From Halomonas ventosae (lineage in GTDB: Bacteria > Pseudomonadota > Gammaproteobacteria > Pseudomonadales > Halomonadaceae): 64,000 nt of DNA. How positions within the stretch are numbered: position 1 is the first letter of the stretch; each line of letters opens with the position of its first letter. Below the pieces are notes generated by a model that saw nothing but the letters and a program-made list of their open reading frames with translations, was not told the DNA's origin and searched no databases. Made by a program: the position numbers and the translations under genes. This document shows, one piece after another, positions 54,247-63,099 of this stretch. The stretch spans positions 62,001 to 126,000 of the forward strand of contig NZ_SNZJ01000007.1 in the NCBI RefSeq assembly GCF_004363555.1, in the 5' to 3' direction.

Positions 54247-56115
54247 ATGAGCCAGCCCGTCATCGCCGACAACAAGCCCGCCACGGTGAAGCTGACCAAG
54301 GGCAAGGAGTACGCCTTCTGCCGCTGCGGGCGCTCCGCCAGCCAGCCGTTCTGTGATGGCTCCCACGCCGGCACCGGCTTCACGCCCAAGAGCTTCGTCG
54401 CCGAGCAGGACGGCGAGGCCACCCTTTGCCAGTGCAAGCACACCGCGGATGCCCCCTTCTGCGACGGCACCCACCAGCGCTTCTCCGATGACCAGGTGGG
54501 CAAGGAGGCGCCCAGTGAGCAGGCCTCCGGCGAGGAGGCTACCGCGAGCGGGCCGGTGATCGCCGATAACAAGCCCGCCACGGTGACCCTGACCAAGGGC
54601 AAGGAGTACGCCTTCTGCCGCTGCGGACGCTCCGCCGATCAGCCATTCTGCGATGGCTCACACGCCGGCACCGGCTTCACTCCGAAGAGCTTCGTCGCCG
54701 AGCAGGACGGCGAGGCCACCCTGTGCCAGTGCAAGCACACCGCGGATGCGCCCTTCTGCGACGGCACCCACCAGCGGTTCTCCGACGACCAGGTCGGCAA
54801 GCAGGCACCTGGCGAAAAGCAGGGTGAGAGCGAGAGCGATGAGCCGCCGCAGTCCAAGGCCCCGGAGGCCAAGGCCACCCGGGAGGAGCCCACGGTAGCG
54901 TTCATCCACCGGCTGGCCCGGGAAGGCCTCGAGCAGATGGGGCCCCACGGCCCGACCACCGCCATGGGGGTGCCGCGCCACACCCTGCCGCACTGGGATG
55001 ACCTGCAGATCATGGCCGCCCAGCTGGCGACCCAGCCCCTGATGGAGGAGGCCGAGGTCGCCACCGAGCTGGTCATCGGCCCCGAGGCCAAGAAGCCGCT
55101 GACCTTGAGCATGCCGCTGTTCGTCTCGGACATGAGCTTCGGCGCCCTCTCCGAGGAGGCCAAGGTCGCCCTGGCGCGCGGCGCCGAGCGGGCCGGTACC
55201 GGGATCTGTTCCGGGGAAGGGGGCATGCTGCCGGAGGAGCAGCAGGAAAACTCCCGCTACTTTTACGAGCTGGCGAGCGCCCGCTTCGGCTACCGGGAGG
55301 AACTGCTCGAGAAGGTCCAGGCCTTCCACTTCAAGGGCGGGCAGGGCGCCAAGACCGGCACCGGCGGTCACCTGCCGGGCAACAAGAACACCGGCAGGAT
55401 CGCCGAGGTGCGCGGCATCCCCGAGGGCGAACCCGCGGTCTCGCCGCCCACCTTCCAGGACCTGCACACGGTGCAGGACTTCCGGCGCTTCGCCGACCGG
55501 GTGCGGGAGGTGACCGGCGGCATCCCGGTGGGCTTCAAGCTCAGTGCCAACCACATCGAGCGGGACATCCAGTTCGCCCTCGACGCCGGCGCCGACTACC
55601 TCATCCTGGATGGCCGCGGCGGGGCCACCGGCGCGGCCCCGGCACTCTTCCGCGACCATATCAGCGTGCCCACCATCCCGGCCCTGGCCCGTGCCCGGCG
55701 CCACCTGGATGACCAGGGCGCCAGTGGCCGGGTCACCCTGATCGTCACCGGCGGGCTGCGGGTGCCGAGCGACTTCGTGAAGGCCCTGGCCCTGGGGGCG
55801 GACGGCATCGCCATCGCCAACAGCGCCATCCAGTCGATCGGCTGCGTGGCCGCGCGGATCTGCAACACCAACAACTGCCCGGCCGGGGTCGCCACCCAGC
55901 GCAAGGACCTGCGCCAGCGGCTGGACGTCGACAAGTCCGCCCACCAGCTGCAGAACTTCCTCGAGGCCTCCGTCTCGCTGATGCAGGTCATGGCCCGGGC
56001 CTGCGGCCACGACCGGCTGGACCAGTTCAACCGCGAGGACCTGGCCACCTGGCACCGCGAGATGGCCCTGTTGAGCGGAGTTCGCTACGCGGGCGTGCTG
56101 GACCCGCGCGGCTGA
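54247..56115 (+). CDS. Four-CDGSH iron-sulfur protein fused to a glutamate-synthase FMN domain
   Basis: A 622-residue fusion. Residues 1 to about 190 consist of two near-identical 84-residue repeats, 99 residues apart, each with two CDGSH-type [2Fe-2S] motifs, CRCGRSASQPFCDGSH and CQCKHTADAPFCDGTH, four clusters in all. After an acidic linker (about 195-215), residues about 220-615 form the FMN-binding core of glutamate synthase large subunits: PLFVSDMSFGALSEEAKVAL, SGEGGM, KGGQGAKTGTGGHLPGNKN, ILDGRGGATGAAP, and the 3Fe-4S-type cysteines in CVAARICNTNNCPAGVATQ. There is no glutaminase domain. It probably transfers electrons; the substrate is unknown. No GltD partner is adjacent. Confidence 0.88.
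   Translation: MSQPVIADNKPATVKLTKGKEYAFCRCGRSASQPFCDGSHAGTGFTPKSFVAEQDGEATLCQCKHTADAPFCDGTHQRFSDDQVGKEAPSEQASGEEATASGPVIADNKPATVTLTKGKEYAFCRCGRSADQPFCDGSHAGTGFTPKSFVAEQDGEATLCQCKHTADAPFCDGTHQRFSDDQVGKQAPGEKQGESESDEPPQSKAPEAKATREEPTVAFIHRLAREGLEQMGPHGPTTAMGVPRHTLPHWDDLQIMAAQLATQPLMEEAEVATELVIGPEAKKPLTLSMPLFVSDMSFGALSEEAKVALARGAERAGTGICSGEGGMLPEEQQENSRYFYELASARFGYREELLEKVQAFHFKGGQGAKTGTGGHLPGNKNTGRIAEVRGIPEGEPAVSPPTFQDLHTVQDFRRFADRVREVTGGIPVGFKLSANHIERDIQFALDAGADYLILDGRGGATGAAPALFRDHISVPTIPALARARRHLDDQGASGRVTLIVTGGLRVPSDFVKALALGADGIAIANSAIQSIGCVAARICNTNNCPAGVATQRKDLRQRLDVDKSAHQLQNFLEASVSLMQVMARACGHDRLDQFNREDLATWHREMALLSGVRYAGVLDPRG
54259..54808 (+). repeat. Intragenic tandem duplication of the CDGSH module
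   Basis: The 253-base segments 54259-54511 and 54556-54808 are nearly identical (offset 297 bases, in frame). Differences are mostly third-position changes, indicating a duplication under protein-level selection or partial gene conversion. The intervening spacer differs. Confidence 0.9.
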
Positions 56116-56299
56116 GGGGCGAGAGCGCCGCTGACCCCTGACGGCATCGCTGGCCCGGGTGCCTGCGGGCCAGCCGGGGCCTCGTTGGGTAACCGGCCGG
56201 CGGCCCTCGCGTGGTGGGGCCCGGGCAGGTCGACTATCGTCAAGGCAGGGGAGGGACTATCTCCAGGGGCAGGGAGGCCCGGGGTTTGGGGGCCGCACC

Positions 56300-56878
56300 A
56301 TGCAGCGCATCCGGCATATCCATGCCATCACCAGGCGCCTGATCGTCATGACCACGGTGGCGGTCGCCGTGCTGGGCGCGATCTTCGCGCTGACCTTCTT
56401 CTACAACCAGCGTTTCCTGGTGACCTGGGCGGTCCCCCTGTGCGGCATCATCGGGGGGTTCGTCAGCATCCAGCAACGCCTGAACAAGGTCACGGACGAG
56501 GAGCTCGCGCTGCTCAATGCCTCCTGGTTCCAGATCCTGCTGGTGCCCATCTTCGGCGGGGTGTTCGCCCTGGTGCTCTACCTGGTGTTCCTCTCAGGCA
56601 TCGTCTCCGGCGATCTCTTCCCCGCCTTCTCCTTCCCGAGCCGTGACGAGATCGAGGAGGGAGAGGACTTCATGCTGCACATCTTTCAGGAGACCTACCC
56701 GAGCACCGGGCCGGACCTGGCCAAGCTGCTGTTCTGGTCATTCGTGGCGGGATTCTCGGAGCGCTTCGTGCCACAGCTGATCAGCTCGGTCACCTCATCG
56801 GTGTCCGAGGCCGCCGAGCGGGATGAGCGGGATGAGCGGGATGAGCGGGACGAGCGGGATGACACGGAGCAGCGCTGA
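56300..56878 (+). CDS. Hypothetical membrane protein with a charged tandem-repeat tail
   Basis: A 192-residue protein of unknown function. Helices lie at about 14-35 (LIVMTTVAVAVLGAIFALTF), 41-58 and 78-102. A soluble acidic segment follows (SRDEIEEGEDFMLHIFQETY), then a conserved-looking FWSFVAGFSERFVPQLI helix near the C-terminus, which recurs in several uncharacterised bacterial membrane proteins. The tail is a run of Glu-Arg-Asp triplets from a 9-base tandem repeat. The ATG at 56300 gives the best hydrophobic start; its ribosome-binding site is weak. Confidence 0.7.
   Translation: MQRIRHIHAITRRLIVMTTVAVAVLGAIFALTFFYNQRFLVTWAVPLCGIIGGFVSIQQRLNKVTDEELALLNASWFQILLVPIFGGVFALVLYLVFLSGIVSGDLFPAFSFPSRDEIEEGEDFMLHIFQETYPSTGPDLAKLLFWSFVAGFSERFVPQLISSVTSSVSEAAERDERDERDERDERDDTEQR
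56816..56860 (+). repeat. Five 9-base tandem repeats in coding sequence
   Basis: GAGCGGGAT is repeated five times in tandem (the fourth unit ends GAC), encoding Glu-Arg-Asp triplets at the C-terminus of the membrane protein. Copy number changes would stay in frame. Confidence 0.92.
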
Positions 56879-57046
56879 GTGATCAGCACCATGTCAGGCC
56901 GGGGGGGACTGTGCGATACCGAACTGATCCTGGCCCCGATTCGGCCGATGAAATGTCACGGCAGGACCATCGGCCCGCGTGCCAGGCGGTCGTGATGGAG
57001 AGGTCGCCGTCGTAGCCGTTCATCCCGTCGCGGGAACAGCCGTTGC

Positions 57047-57078
57047 GCCATGCGTCGCCCCGTAGGGCAACGCATGGC
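57047..57078 (-). terminator. Hairpin downstream of the methyltransferase gene
   Basis: GCCATGCGT (57047-57055) pairs with ACGCATGGC (57070-57078), with an inner GCCC/GGGC stem. It lies 30 bases past the methyltransferase stop on the minus strand; no T-run is visible, so termination is uncertain. The rest of 56879-57107 shows nothing recognisable. Confidence 0.45.
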
Positions 57079-57107
57079 GGCGTATCGTCCGGGAACCGGC
57101 CGGCGCG

Positions 57108-58175
57108 TCAGCGGCAAGCCTCGAGAATCAGGTTGAAGGGTGTCTCGGCCGCACGCCGGAAGTGACTGACCCCGGCCTTGCGGAACACCTCGGCCAGGCG
57201 CGCCTCCCCGGCCTGGGCGCCGAGCACGAGCTCGCCACCCTCCGATATGGCATGAGCGCAGCAGATGGTGGTGGAGGCCGCGTAGTACATCCGCGAAACC
57301 GGCGACAGGTTGTGCTCGACCCGGTCCTGGGCGAAGGGTTCGACCAGCATCACCGTGCCGCCGGGGGCCAGCACCCGGGCGGCGTAGCGGGCCGCGGCCA
57401 CCGGGTCGCCCATGTCGTGCAGGCAGTCGAAGAAGCAGATCAGCCCATATTGCCCGTCGGGGTAGTCCACCGCCCGGGCCACCTCGAAGCTCGCGCGCTC
57501 GGCGACGCCTGCCGCGGCCGCGTTGTGCCTCGCCGCATCGATCGAGGCCGCATGCCCATCGAAACCATGGAAGCGTGATCGCGGGAAGGCCTGGGCCATC
57601 AGCACCGTCGAGTGTCCGTGGCCGCAGCCCACATCGGCGACGATGGTGCCGGCCTCGAGCTGCTCGACGACTCCTTCGAGGGCGGGCAGCCACTCCGGCA
57701 CCAGGCTGGCGCGATAGCCGTTGCGGTAGAACGCCGCCACGCCACACTGCAGGCGGCCATCGTGATCGCCCCAGGCCACGCCCTTGCCGGTGCGAAACGC
57801 CTCGAGGGTGCGCTCTTCGTCGAACCACATCGAGGCCGGCACCTGCCAGGCATGGGGAATGAACAGCGGGCTCTCCTCGTCGGCCAGCACCAGCGCCTGT
57901 TCGGGGGAGAGCTCGTAGGTGTCGCTGTCGGTGTGGTAGCCGACGTAGTCGCCGGCGGCCTGGGCGTTCAACCACTCGCGCACGTAGCGCTCGGCGCAGC
58001 CGGTGCGGGTGGCGAGTTCCGCGGCGCCGATGGGGCCGGCACCTGACATGGCCTTGTACAGTCCGAGCTTGCTGCCCAGGCTGACCAGCACGCCGCCGTA
58101 GGCGGAGGAGAGGTCACCCACGGCGCGGGTGACAAAGGCGTCCAGTTTCGTTTGATCGATGGCGGGGGCATTCAT
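57108..58175 (-). CDS. SAM-dependent methyltransferase with N-terminal winged helix
   Basis: A 355-residue class I methyltransferase. The N-terminal region (about 1-90) is a winged-helix dimerisation domain like those of O-methyltransferases and Rv2258c-type enzymes (GPIGAAELATRTGCAERYVR EWL). The SAM site is ADVGCGHGHSTVLMAQAFP, followed by GFDGHAASID and CFFDCLHDMGDP. The C-terminal part has ISEGGELVLGAQAGEARL and FNLILEACR. Substrate unknown. CAGGAG precedes the ATG at 58175. It is divergent from the GlxA-type regulator, which probably controls it. Confidence 0.85.
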   Translation of the reverse strand: MNAPAIDQTKLDAFVTRAVGDLSSAYGGVLVSLGSKLGLYKAMSGAGPIGAAELATRTGCAERYVREWLNAQAAGDYVGYHTDSDTYELSPEQALVLADEESPLFIPHAWQVPASMWFDEERTLEAFRTGKGVAWGDHDGRLQCGVAAFYRNGYRASLVPEWLPALEGVVEQLEAGTIVADVGCGHGHSTVLMAQAFPRSRFHGFDGHAASIDAARHNAAAAGVAERASFEVARAVDYPDGQYGLICFFDCLHDMGDPVAAARYAARVLAPGGTVMLVEPFAQDRVEHNLSPVSRMYYAASTTICCAHAISEGGELVLGAQAGEARLAEVFRKAGVSHFRRAAETPFNLILEACR

Positions 58176-58191
58176 GGTTCCGACTCCTGTT

Positions 58192-58215
58192 GTCATTGGG
58201 ATAGTCATTGGGATA
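58192..58215 (-). repeat. 12-base tandem repeat in the divergent promoter region
   Basis: GTCATTGGGATA occurs twice in direct tandem (58192-58203, 58204-58215), 17 bases upstream of the methyltransferase start. AraC-type regulators bind direct repeats, so this is a candidate operator for the regulator encoded on the other side. An ACGCCC...GGGCGT palindrome near 58227-58245 lies between them. Confidence 0.5.
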
Positions 58216-58333
58216 GGGCTCATACCACGCCCCCATCATGGGCGTACCACACCACCGTCTTAAGAGCCGAATCGCCCCCAATCGGTCCGTTCGTGCCACA
58301 CTGAATGATCAGCGGCGAAAAGACCCATGCGCC

Positions 58334-59371
58334 ATGACCGGACCAGCCCCCCGCGCCGGAAAGCGCCTCCATCACGTCAGCCTCGTGGCGCTGCCCGACG
58401 CCGTGATCTCCACGCTCGCCGGCATCTTCGATGTGATGAACGGCGTCGCGCTACTGGGCATCTCACGCCCTGGCGACCCGGCCCCCTTTCATGTCGAGAT
58501 CGTCGGCGAGGCCGTGGGGCCCCTGGGACTGGCGAGCGGCGTGCCGATCAACGTGCAGCGCGCGATCGACACCATCGAGACCAGCGACATCGTGATCGTC
58601 CCGTCGGTGCTGCTGCGCCCGCAAGGCTGGGAGATGGGCCGCTACCCTCGGCTGGTCGACTGGCTGCAGCGCATGCATGCGCGCGGTGCCGTGCTCTGTT
58701 CGGCCTGCTCGGGGGTCTTCCTGCTGGCCGAGACCGGGCTGTTCGACGGCAAGGACGCGACGGTGCATTTCGGCTTCGCGCGGGCCTTCGCGGCCACCTA
58801 TCCGGCCGTTCCGATCCATCCGGAGCGCGTACTGGTGATCGCCGGACGGCGCGAGGAGCTGGTGAGCTCGGGCGCCTCGATGAGCTGGCACGACCTGGTG
58901 CTCTACCTGATCGCCCGTTATGCCGACGCGACCACCGCCCAGGAGGTCGCGCGGCTGTTCGCACTGCAATGGCATCAGGACGGTCTCACGCCCTATATCG
59001 TCTTCGAGGGCAAGGCCGACCACGGCGACGGCGAGATCCAGGCCGCACAGCAGTGGTTGAGTGACCACTTCTCGCTGGCCCACCCGGTGGAGGAGATGAT
59101 CAAGCGATCGCGACTCGCCGAGCGCACCTTCAAGCGGCGCTTCGCGGGCGCCACCGGCCTGACGCCGATCGCCTATGTCCAGCGCCTGCGCGTCGAGGCG
59201 GCCAAACGTCGGCTCGAGCGCACCGACGTCTCGATCGAAGAGATCAGCTGGCGGGTCGGCTACGAAGACGCTGCCTTCTTCCGGCGGCTGTTCAAGCGCA
59301 CCACCGGTCTCGCCCCAGGGGCCTATCGCCGGCGCTTTCGCCTTCCCGACTTTGCCCGGCCGTCGCACTGA
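58334..59371 (+). CDS. GlxA-type transcriptional regulator (DJ-1/PfpI plus AraC domains)
   Basis: A 345-residue regulator. The N-terminal DJ-1/PfpI-like domain has VSLVALPDAVISTLAGIFDV and the nucleophile-elbow-like CSACSGVFLLAETGLFDGK; the C-terminal AraC domain has two helix-turn-helix units (VEEMIKRSRLAERTFKRRFA and VSIEEISWRVGYEDAAFFRR LF). The ATG at 58334 fits the domain start; longer versions from 58238 add unconserved residues. Its last 80 bases overlap the convergent TTC38-like gene. Confidence 0.87.
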   Translation: MTGPAPRAGKRLHHVSLVALPDAVISTLAGIFDVMNGVALLGISRPGDPAPFHVEIVGEAVGPLGLASGVPINVQRAIDTIETSDIVIVPSVLLRPQGWEMGRYPRLVDWLQRMHARGAVLCSACSGVFLLAETGLFDGKDATVHFGFARAFAATYPAVPIHPERVLVIAGRREELVSSGASMSWHDLVLYLIARYADATTAQEVARLFALQWHQDGLTPYIVFEGKADHGDGEIQAAQQWLSDHFSLAHPVEEMIKRSRLAERTFKRRFAGATGLTPIAYVQRLRVEAAKRRLERTDVSIEEISWRVGYEDAAFFRRLFKRTTGLAPGAYRRRFRLPDFARPSH

Positions 59372-60683
59372 CAAGGGCGCTGGCCCGGTTCAGGAAGGCT
59401 CGGTTGACGGGACTATATGGCTTGGCCGCGAGTCGCTCGTGTGCCAGCGCCTCGGCCACGTCGCGGTCGCCGCCGCGCAAGGCGGCCTCGGTCAGGGTCC
59501 AGTCGATGATGTCACGCTGGGCATGGCTGCCACCGAAACCGTTGGCGATAAAGCGGGCCGGGTGCAGGCGCTCGACCGCGGCCGCGTAGTCGCCGCGCCA
59601 GAAGGCAACGAACCCCTCCACCAGCGGCAGGCCGATGCGTCGTGCCCAGGCCGCAGTCTCCGTGGTGCTTTCGGCGCCGCGCAAGGCGCTCAGCAGCTGT
59701 TCGACCCGATCGTCGCGTCCTGCCCCCAGGTAGGCCATCACCGCGTGCCAGTCGTTGAACGGGTAGAGCCGGCCGTCGGCATGGCTGTCCCAGGCGTCCG
59801 CCAGTTCCTGCCAGCGGTGGCCGACGTCCTGGCCGGTGAGGGTCAGTCGCCACAGCAGCGCCGAGGCGTCCACCATGTCCAGCGCCACGGCGCTGCGCTC
59901 CTGGCGGACCGGACCGTCGTAGAGGGCCAGCGCCTCGCGGGCCTGCCCCAGGTCGAGATGGCAGAGGGCGAGGTGCCACCAGTTGTGGACCTTGAACAGG
60001 TTGTCCTCGCCGGACCACCAGGGTTCCCGCGCGGTCATCCAGCCGATGCCGTCCTCGGCACGACCCTGCATCTCCATGACATGCGCCACGGCGTGATGCG
60101 CCCAGCAGTCGAGCGGCTCCATGGCCAGTGCCTGCCGTCCGGTCTCCTCGGCCCGGGCGTAGGCGCCGGTCTCCTCCAGTCCGAAGGCGTACATGCCGAG
60201 CACGATGGAATGGCCCGGTAGGTCGGATGACCACCTGGGCAGCACGCGGGCCAGGCGGTCGCGCAGGTTGCGGGCGTTGGCCCGGTAGAAATCGATCAGG
60301 TGCCCGGCCTGCAGCGCCACCAGGTCGTGGGGGTGGCGCATGTTGTGATGGTCCAGCATGCCCCCTGCCGCACTCCACTCACCGGCCAGGAGGCGGTCGA
60401 GGGCGGCCAGATGGGAGGCTTCTCGGTCGGTCAGGCGGGCCCTCTTCAGCACGGCCAGGTCGGCCGCGGCCGCGGCGGTGGCGTCGGGTTCGGTGGCCAG
60501 CGCGAACAGGTAGGCCCGGAAGAGCCGGGCCATGGTGAAATCGGGCGCTGCTTCCAGTGCCTGGTCCAGCGGTGTCACGGGGTCGCCGCGGTAGATATTG
60601 AAGGCATCCACGGAGCGCTGGTACAGCTCCAGGGTGTCGGCGGTGGCGCCGGAGAGGGTATTGCCTTGGCGGTCGGTCAGCAT
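59292..60683 (-). CDS. TTC38-like tetratricopeptide protein
   Basis: A 463-residue cytoplasmic protein resembling the animal TTC38 family and its bacterial homologues. MLTDRQGNTLSGATADTLEL, the YRGDPVTPLDQALEAAPDF segment, CWAHHAVAHVMEMQGRAEDG and NLFKVHNWWHLALCHLDLG are characteristic. TPR-type helical hairpins span the protein and suggest a protein-binding role, but no reaction is known. The ATG at 60683 is used; upstream in-frame extension is unconserved. The 3' end overlaps the glxA-type gene by 80 bases tail to tail. Confidence 0.82.
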   Translation of the reverse strand: MLTDRQGNTLSGATADTLELYQRSVDAFNIYRGDPVTPLDQALEAAPDFTMARLFRAYLFALATEPDATAAAAADLAVLKRARLTDREASHLAALDRLLAGEWSAAGGMLDHHNMRHPHDLVALQAGHLIDFYRANARNLRDRLARVLPRWSSDLPGHSIVLGMYAFGLEETGAYARAEETGRQALAMEPLDCWAHHAVAHVMEMQGRAEDGIGWMTAREPWWSGEDNLFKVHNWWHLALCHLDLGQAREALALYDGPVRQERSAVALDMVDASALLWRLTLTGQDVGHRWQELADAWDSHADGRLYPFNDWHAVMAYLGAGRDDRVEQLLSALRGAESTTETAAWARRIGLPLVEGFVAFWRGDYAAAVERLHPARFIANGFGGSHAQRDIIDWTLTEAALRGGDRDVAEALAHERLAAKPYSPVNRAFLNRASALVSATAGQSREGESAGDRPLGRDRWCA

Positions 60684-60787
60684 GGCGGTGTGCTCCACGG
60701 TCGAGTCGTTGTCAGGGGAGGGCAAGTGTCGACAGGGTCCTGCGCCTTGCCCTGCTGCTAAACTACGTGGAGGTGCGGCGGACAATA

Positions 60788-61822
60788 ATGGGCGCGACGC
60801 CGGCATTCTTGTCCGATCCGCCGCCTTTGGAGACCAGGCCGATGGAGGCTGCGCTTGAGGTGCTGCGCACGATCCGCTTGACGGGAGGCATCTTTCTCGA
60901 TGCGGAGTTTACCGCGCCCTGGTGTGTGGCGGCTCAGGTCAGTCCGCAAGACTGCTCCCCCTTTACCCCGCTAACCGGCGGGATCCTGGCCTACCACTAT
61001 GTGAGCGCTGGCCGTCTCCTGCTCCGGGTGGGGCAGGGGCGACCGGTGGTGGTCCCGGCGGGGCATATCGTCGTGCTGCCACGCAACGATCCGCATGTCC
61101 TGAGCAGTGGGCTGGACTGCCCGCCAGTCAGTGTCGATCACCTCATTCAACCCTCGGATGAAGGCGGGCCCGCGCGGATCGTGCATGGCGGCGGTGGCGA
61201 AGCCACTCGTCTGCTGTGTGGCTTCCTGCATGGGGAGACGACGGGAAATCCCCTGATCGGCAGCCTGCCCAGCGTGATGACCCTCGATGTGGCCAAGGGC
61301 GCGGCCGGGCTGTGGATCGAAAGCTCCTTCCGCTATGCCGCTGATGCACTCGCCGCCGGCGAGATGCGCTCACCGGCGCTGCTTGCCAGGCTGGCCGAAC
61401 TGCTCTTCATCGAGGCCGTACAACGCTACCTCGCCGGCCTGCCGCCGGAGCAGCGCGCCTGGGTGGGAGGCTTGCGCAACCCCTTCGTGAGCCGCGCGCT
61501 GTGCTGCCTGCACGATCACCCGGAGCACCACTGGACGACGGAGGCACTGGCGCGGCATGTGGGGTTGTCGCGTTCCGCCTTCGCCGAGCGCTTCACGGAA
61601 CTGGTGGGCGTGCCGCCGATGCGCTATCTGGTGGCACTGCGCATGCAACTGGCGGCACGCCAACTGAGAGAGTCGCCTACTCCCATCGTTCAGGTCGCCC
61701 TTGAGGTGGGATACGAGTCCGAAGCGTCGTTCAGCAAGGCCTTCAAGCGCATCTACGGGACGCCGCCGGCGACATGGCGCAAGGGGCAGCAGGATGCGTC
61801 GGAATCCATTGCGTCTTCGTGA
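60788..61822 (+). CDS. AraC family regulator with cupin-like sensor domain
   Basis: A 344-residue regulator. The N-terminal cupin_6-type domain (about 20-200) has LAYHYVSAGRLLLRVGQGRP and VVPAGHIVVLPRNDPHVLSS; the C-terminal AraC domain has TTEALARHVGLSRSAFAERF TELVGVPPMRYL and VALEVGYESEASFSKAFKRI YG. The start could also be GTG at 60767; GGAGGTG lies 12 bases before the ATG at 60788. It is divergent from the TTC38-like gene and may control it; the oxidoreductase gene is convergent. Confidence 0.85.
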   Translation: MGATPAFLSDPPPLETRPMEAALEVLRTIRLTGGIFLDAEFTAPWCVAAQVSPQDCSPFTPLTGGILAYHYVSAGRLLLRVGQGRPVVVPAGHIVVLPRNDPHVLSSGLDCPPVSVDHLIQPSDEGGPARIVHGGGGEATRLLCGFLHGETTGNPLIGSLPSVMTLDVAKGAAGLWIESSFRYAADALAAGEMRSPALLARLAELLFIEAVQRYLAGLPPEQRAWVGGLRNPFVSRALCCLHDHPEHHWTTEALARHVGLSRSAFAERFTELVGVPPMRYLVALRMQLAARQLRESPTPIVQVALEVGYESEASFSKAFKRIYGTPPATWRKGQQDASESIASS

Positions 61823-61943
61823 CCCTTGCGGGGGAGGGTTGCCGGCCTCGAGGCTCATCGCAACCACCCTCTCTTCCTCGTCGCACTCCAGCGCCGTCAC
61901 GAGAAGGTGCTTCGCCTCGTGACGGTACATGACGCGGCTCGGA

Positions 61944-62942
61944 TCAGAGCCTGACCAGCATCTTGCCGCGGTTGGCGCCCTCGAACAGCTTGAGGAAGGC
62001 GTCGGGGGTGCGCTCGAGGCCCTCCTCCACGGTCTCCTCGTAGTCGAGCTGGCCGCTCTCGACCTGAGGGCCGACCTCATCGAGGAACTGCGGATAGTGC
62101 GCCCAGTGGTCGAAGACGATGAAGCCCTCCATGCGGGCACGGCGGATCAGGATCATCGCCAGGTTGCCGGGACCGGCGCTCGGTGTTTCCTCGTTGTAGC
62201 GGGCGATCATGCCGCAGATGGCGATGCGCGCGCCGACCTTGAGGGTGTTCAGCGCCGCCTCCAGGCAGGTGCCGCCGACGTTCTCGTAGTAGACGTCGAA
62301 GCCCTCGGGGCAGGCGTCCTGCAGCGCCTCGGTGAGCTGGGCGGCGTCCTTGTCCCGGTAGCTCACCGCCTTGATGCCGTGGGACTCCAGCCATTCGAGC
62401 TTCTCGGGGGCCCCGGCGATGCCGACCACGGTGCCGCCCCTGGCCTTGGCCAGCTGCACGGCCAGCGAGCCCACCGCGCCGGCGGCGCCGCTGACCAGCA
62501 CGTTGTCGCCCTCCTGCATCTCGGCAATGCGGTTCAGGCCGGTCCAGGCGGTCATGCCCGGCATGCCGAGCACGCCCAGGTAGGCCTGTTCCGGGACCTC
62601 GAAGGTGGGCAGCGGCTCCAGCTGGTCGCCGGGTAGCTGGGCGATGTCCCGCCAGCCGCCCATGTGGCGCACCCTGGTGCCCACCGGGAAGGCCGCATCG
62701 CGGGACTCGATCACCTCGCCGATGGCCGCCCCTTCCAGGGGGGCGTTCAGCTCGAAGGGAGAGATGTAGGTCGTCACGCCGCTCATGCGGCCACGCATGT
62801 AGGGGTCCACCGACAGCCAGCTGTTGCGGATGCGCACCTCGCCTTCGGCGAGCGAGGGCAGTTCCCGCTCGTGGAGCTCGAACAGCTCGCGTGCCGGTGT
62901 GCCCTGGGGGTGGTCGTTGATGGTGAAGTAGCGGGATTGCAT
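61944..62942 (-). CDS. NADP-dependent MDR oxidoreductase (zinc-independent, YncB/CurA-like)
   Basis: A 332-residue medium-chain reductase of the leukotriene B4 dehydrogenase/2-alkenal reductase group. It has SWLSVDPYMRGRMSG near the N-terminus, LGMPGMTAWTGLNRIAEMQE GD, the nucleotide-binding VSGAAGAVGSLAVQLAKARG and YYENVGGTCLEAALNTLK. It probably reduces activated double bonds of enals or enones with NADPH. A convergent GC-rich hairpin (GAGGGTTGC, 61834 onward) lies between it and the AraC gene. Confidence 0.9.
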   Translation of the reverse strand: MQSRYFTINDHPQGTPARELFELHERELPSLAEGEVRIRNSWLSVDPYMRGRMSGVTTYISPFELNAPLEGAAIGEVIESRDAAFPVGTRVRHMGGWRDIAQLPGDQLEPLPTFEVPEQAYLGVLGMPGMTAWTGLNRIAEMQEGDNVLVSGAAGAVGSLAVQLAKARGGTVVGIAGAPEKLEWLESHGIKAVSYRDKDAAQLTEALQDACPEGFDVYYENVGGTCLEAALNTLKVGARIAICGMIARYNEETPSAGPGNLAMILIRRARMEGFIVFDHWAHYPQFLDEVGPQVESGQLDYEETVEEGLERTPDAFLKLFEGANRGKMLVRL

Positions 62943-63099
62943 CGTGCGGCTCCTTCGCTTCGGTAAGTAGACGACCAGTCTAATGCAGTGGCGGCGAACG
63001 GGCCAACCTGTCCGGTCGTGCCGGCTGGCCCTGGCGAAGGATGCGGATTCGCCGGGCAGCCGTCATCATGGATGCCCCGGCCACACGGCAAGGACGCCC

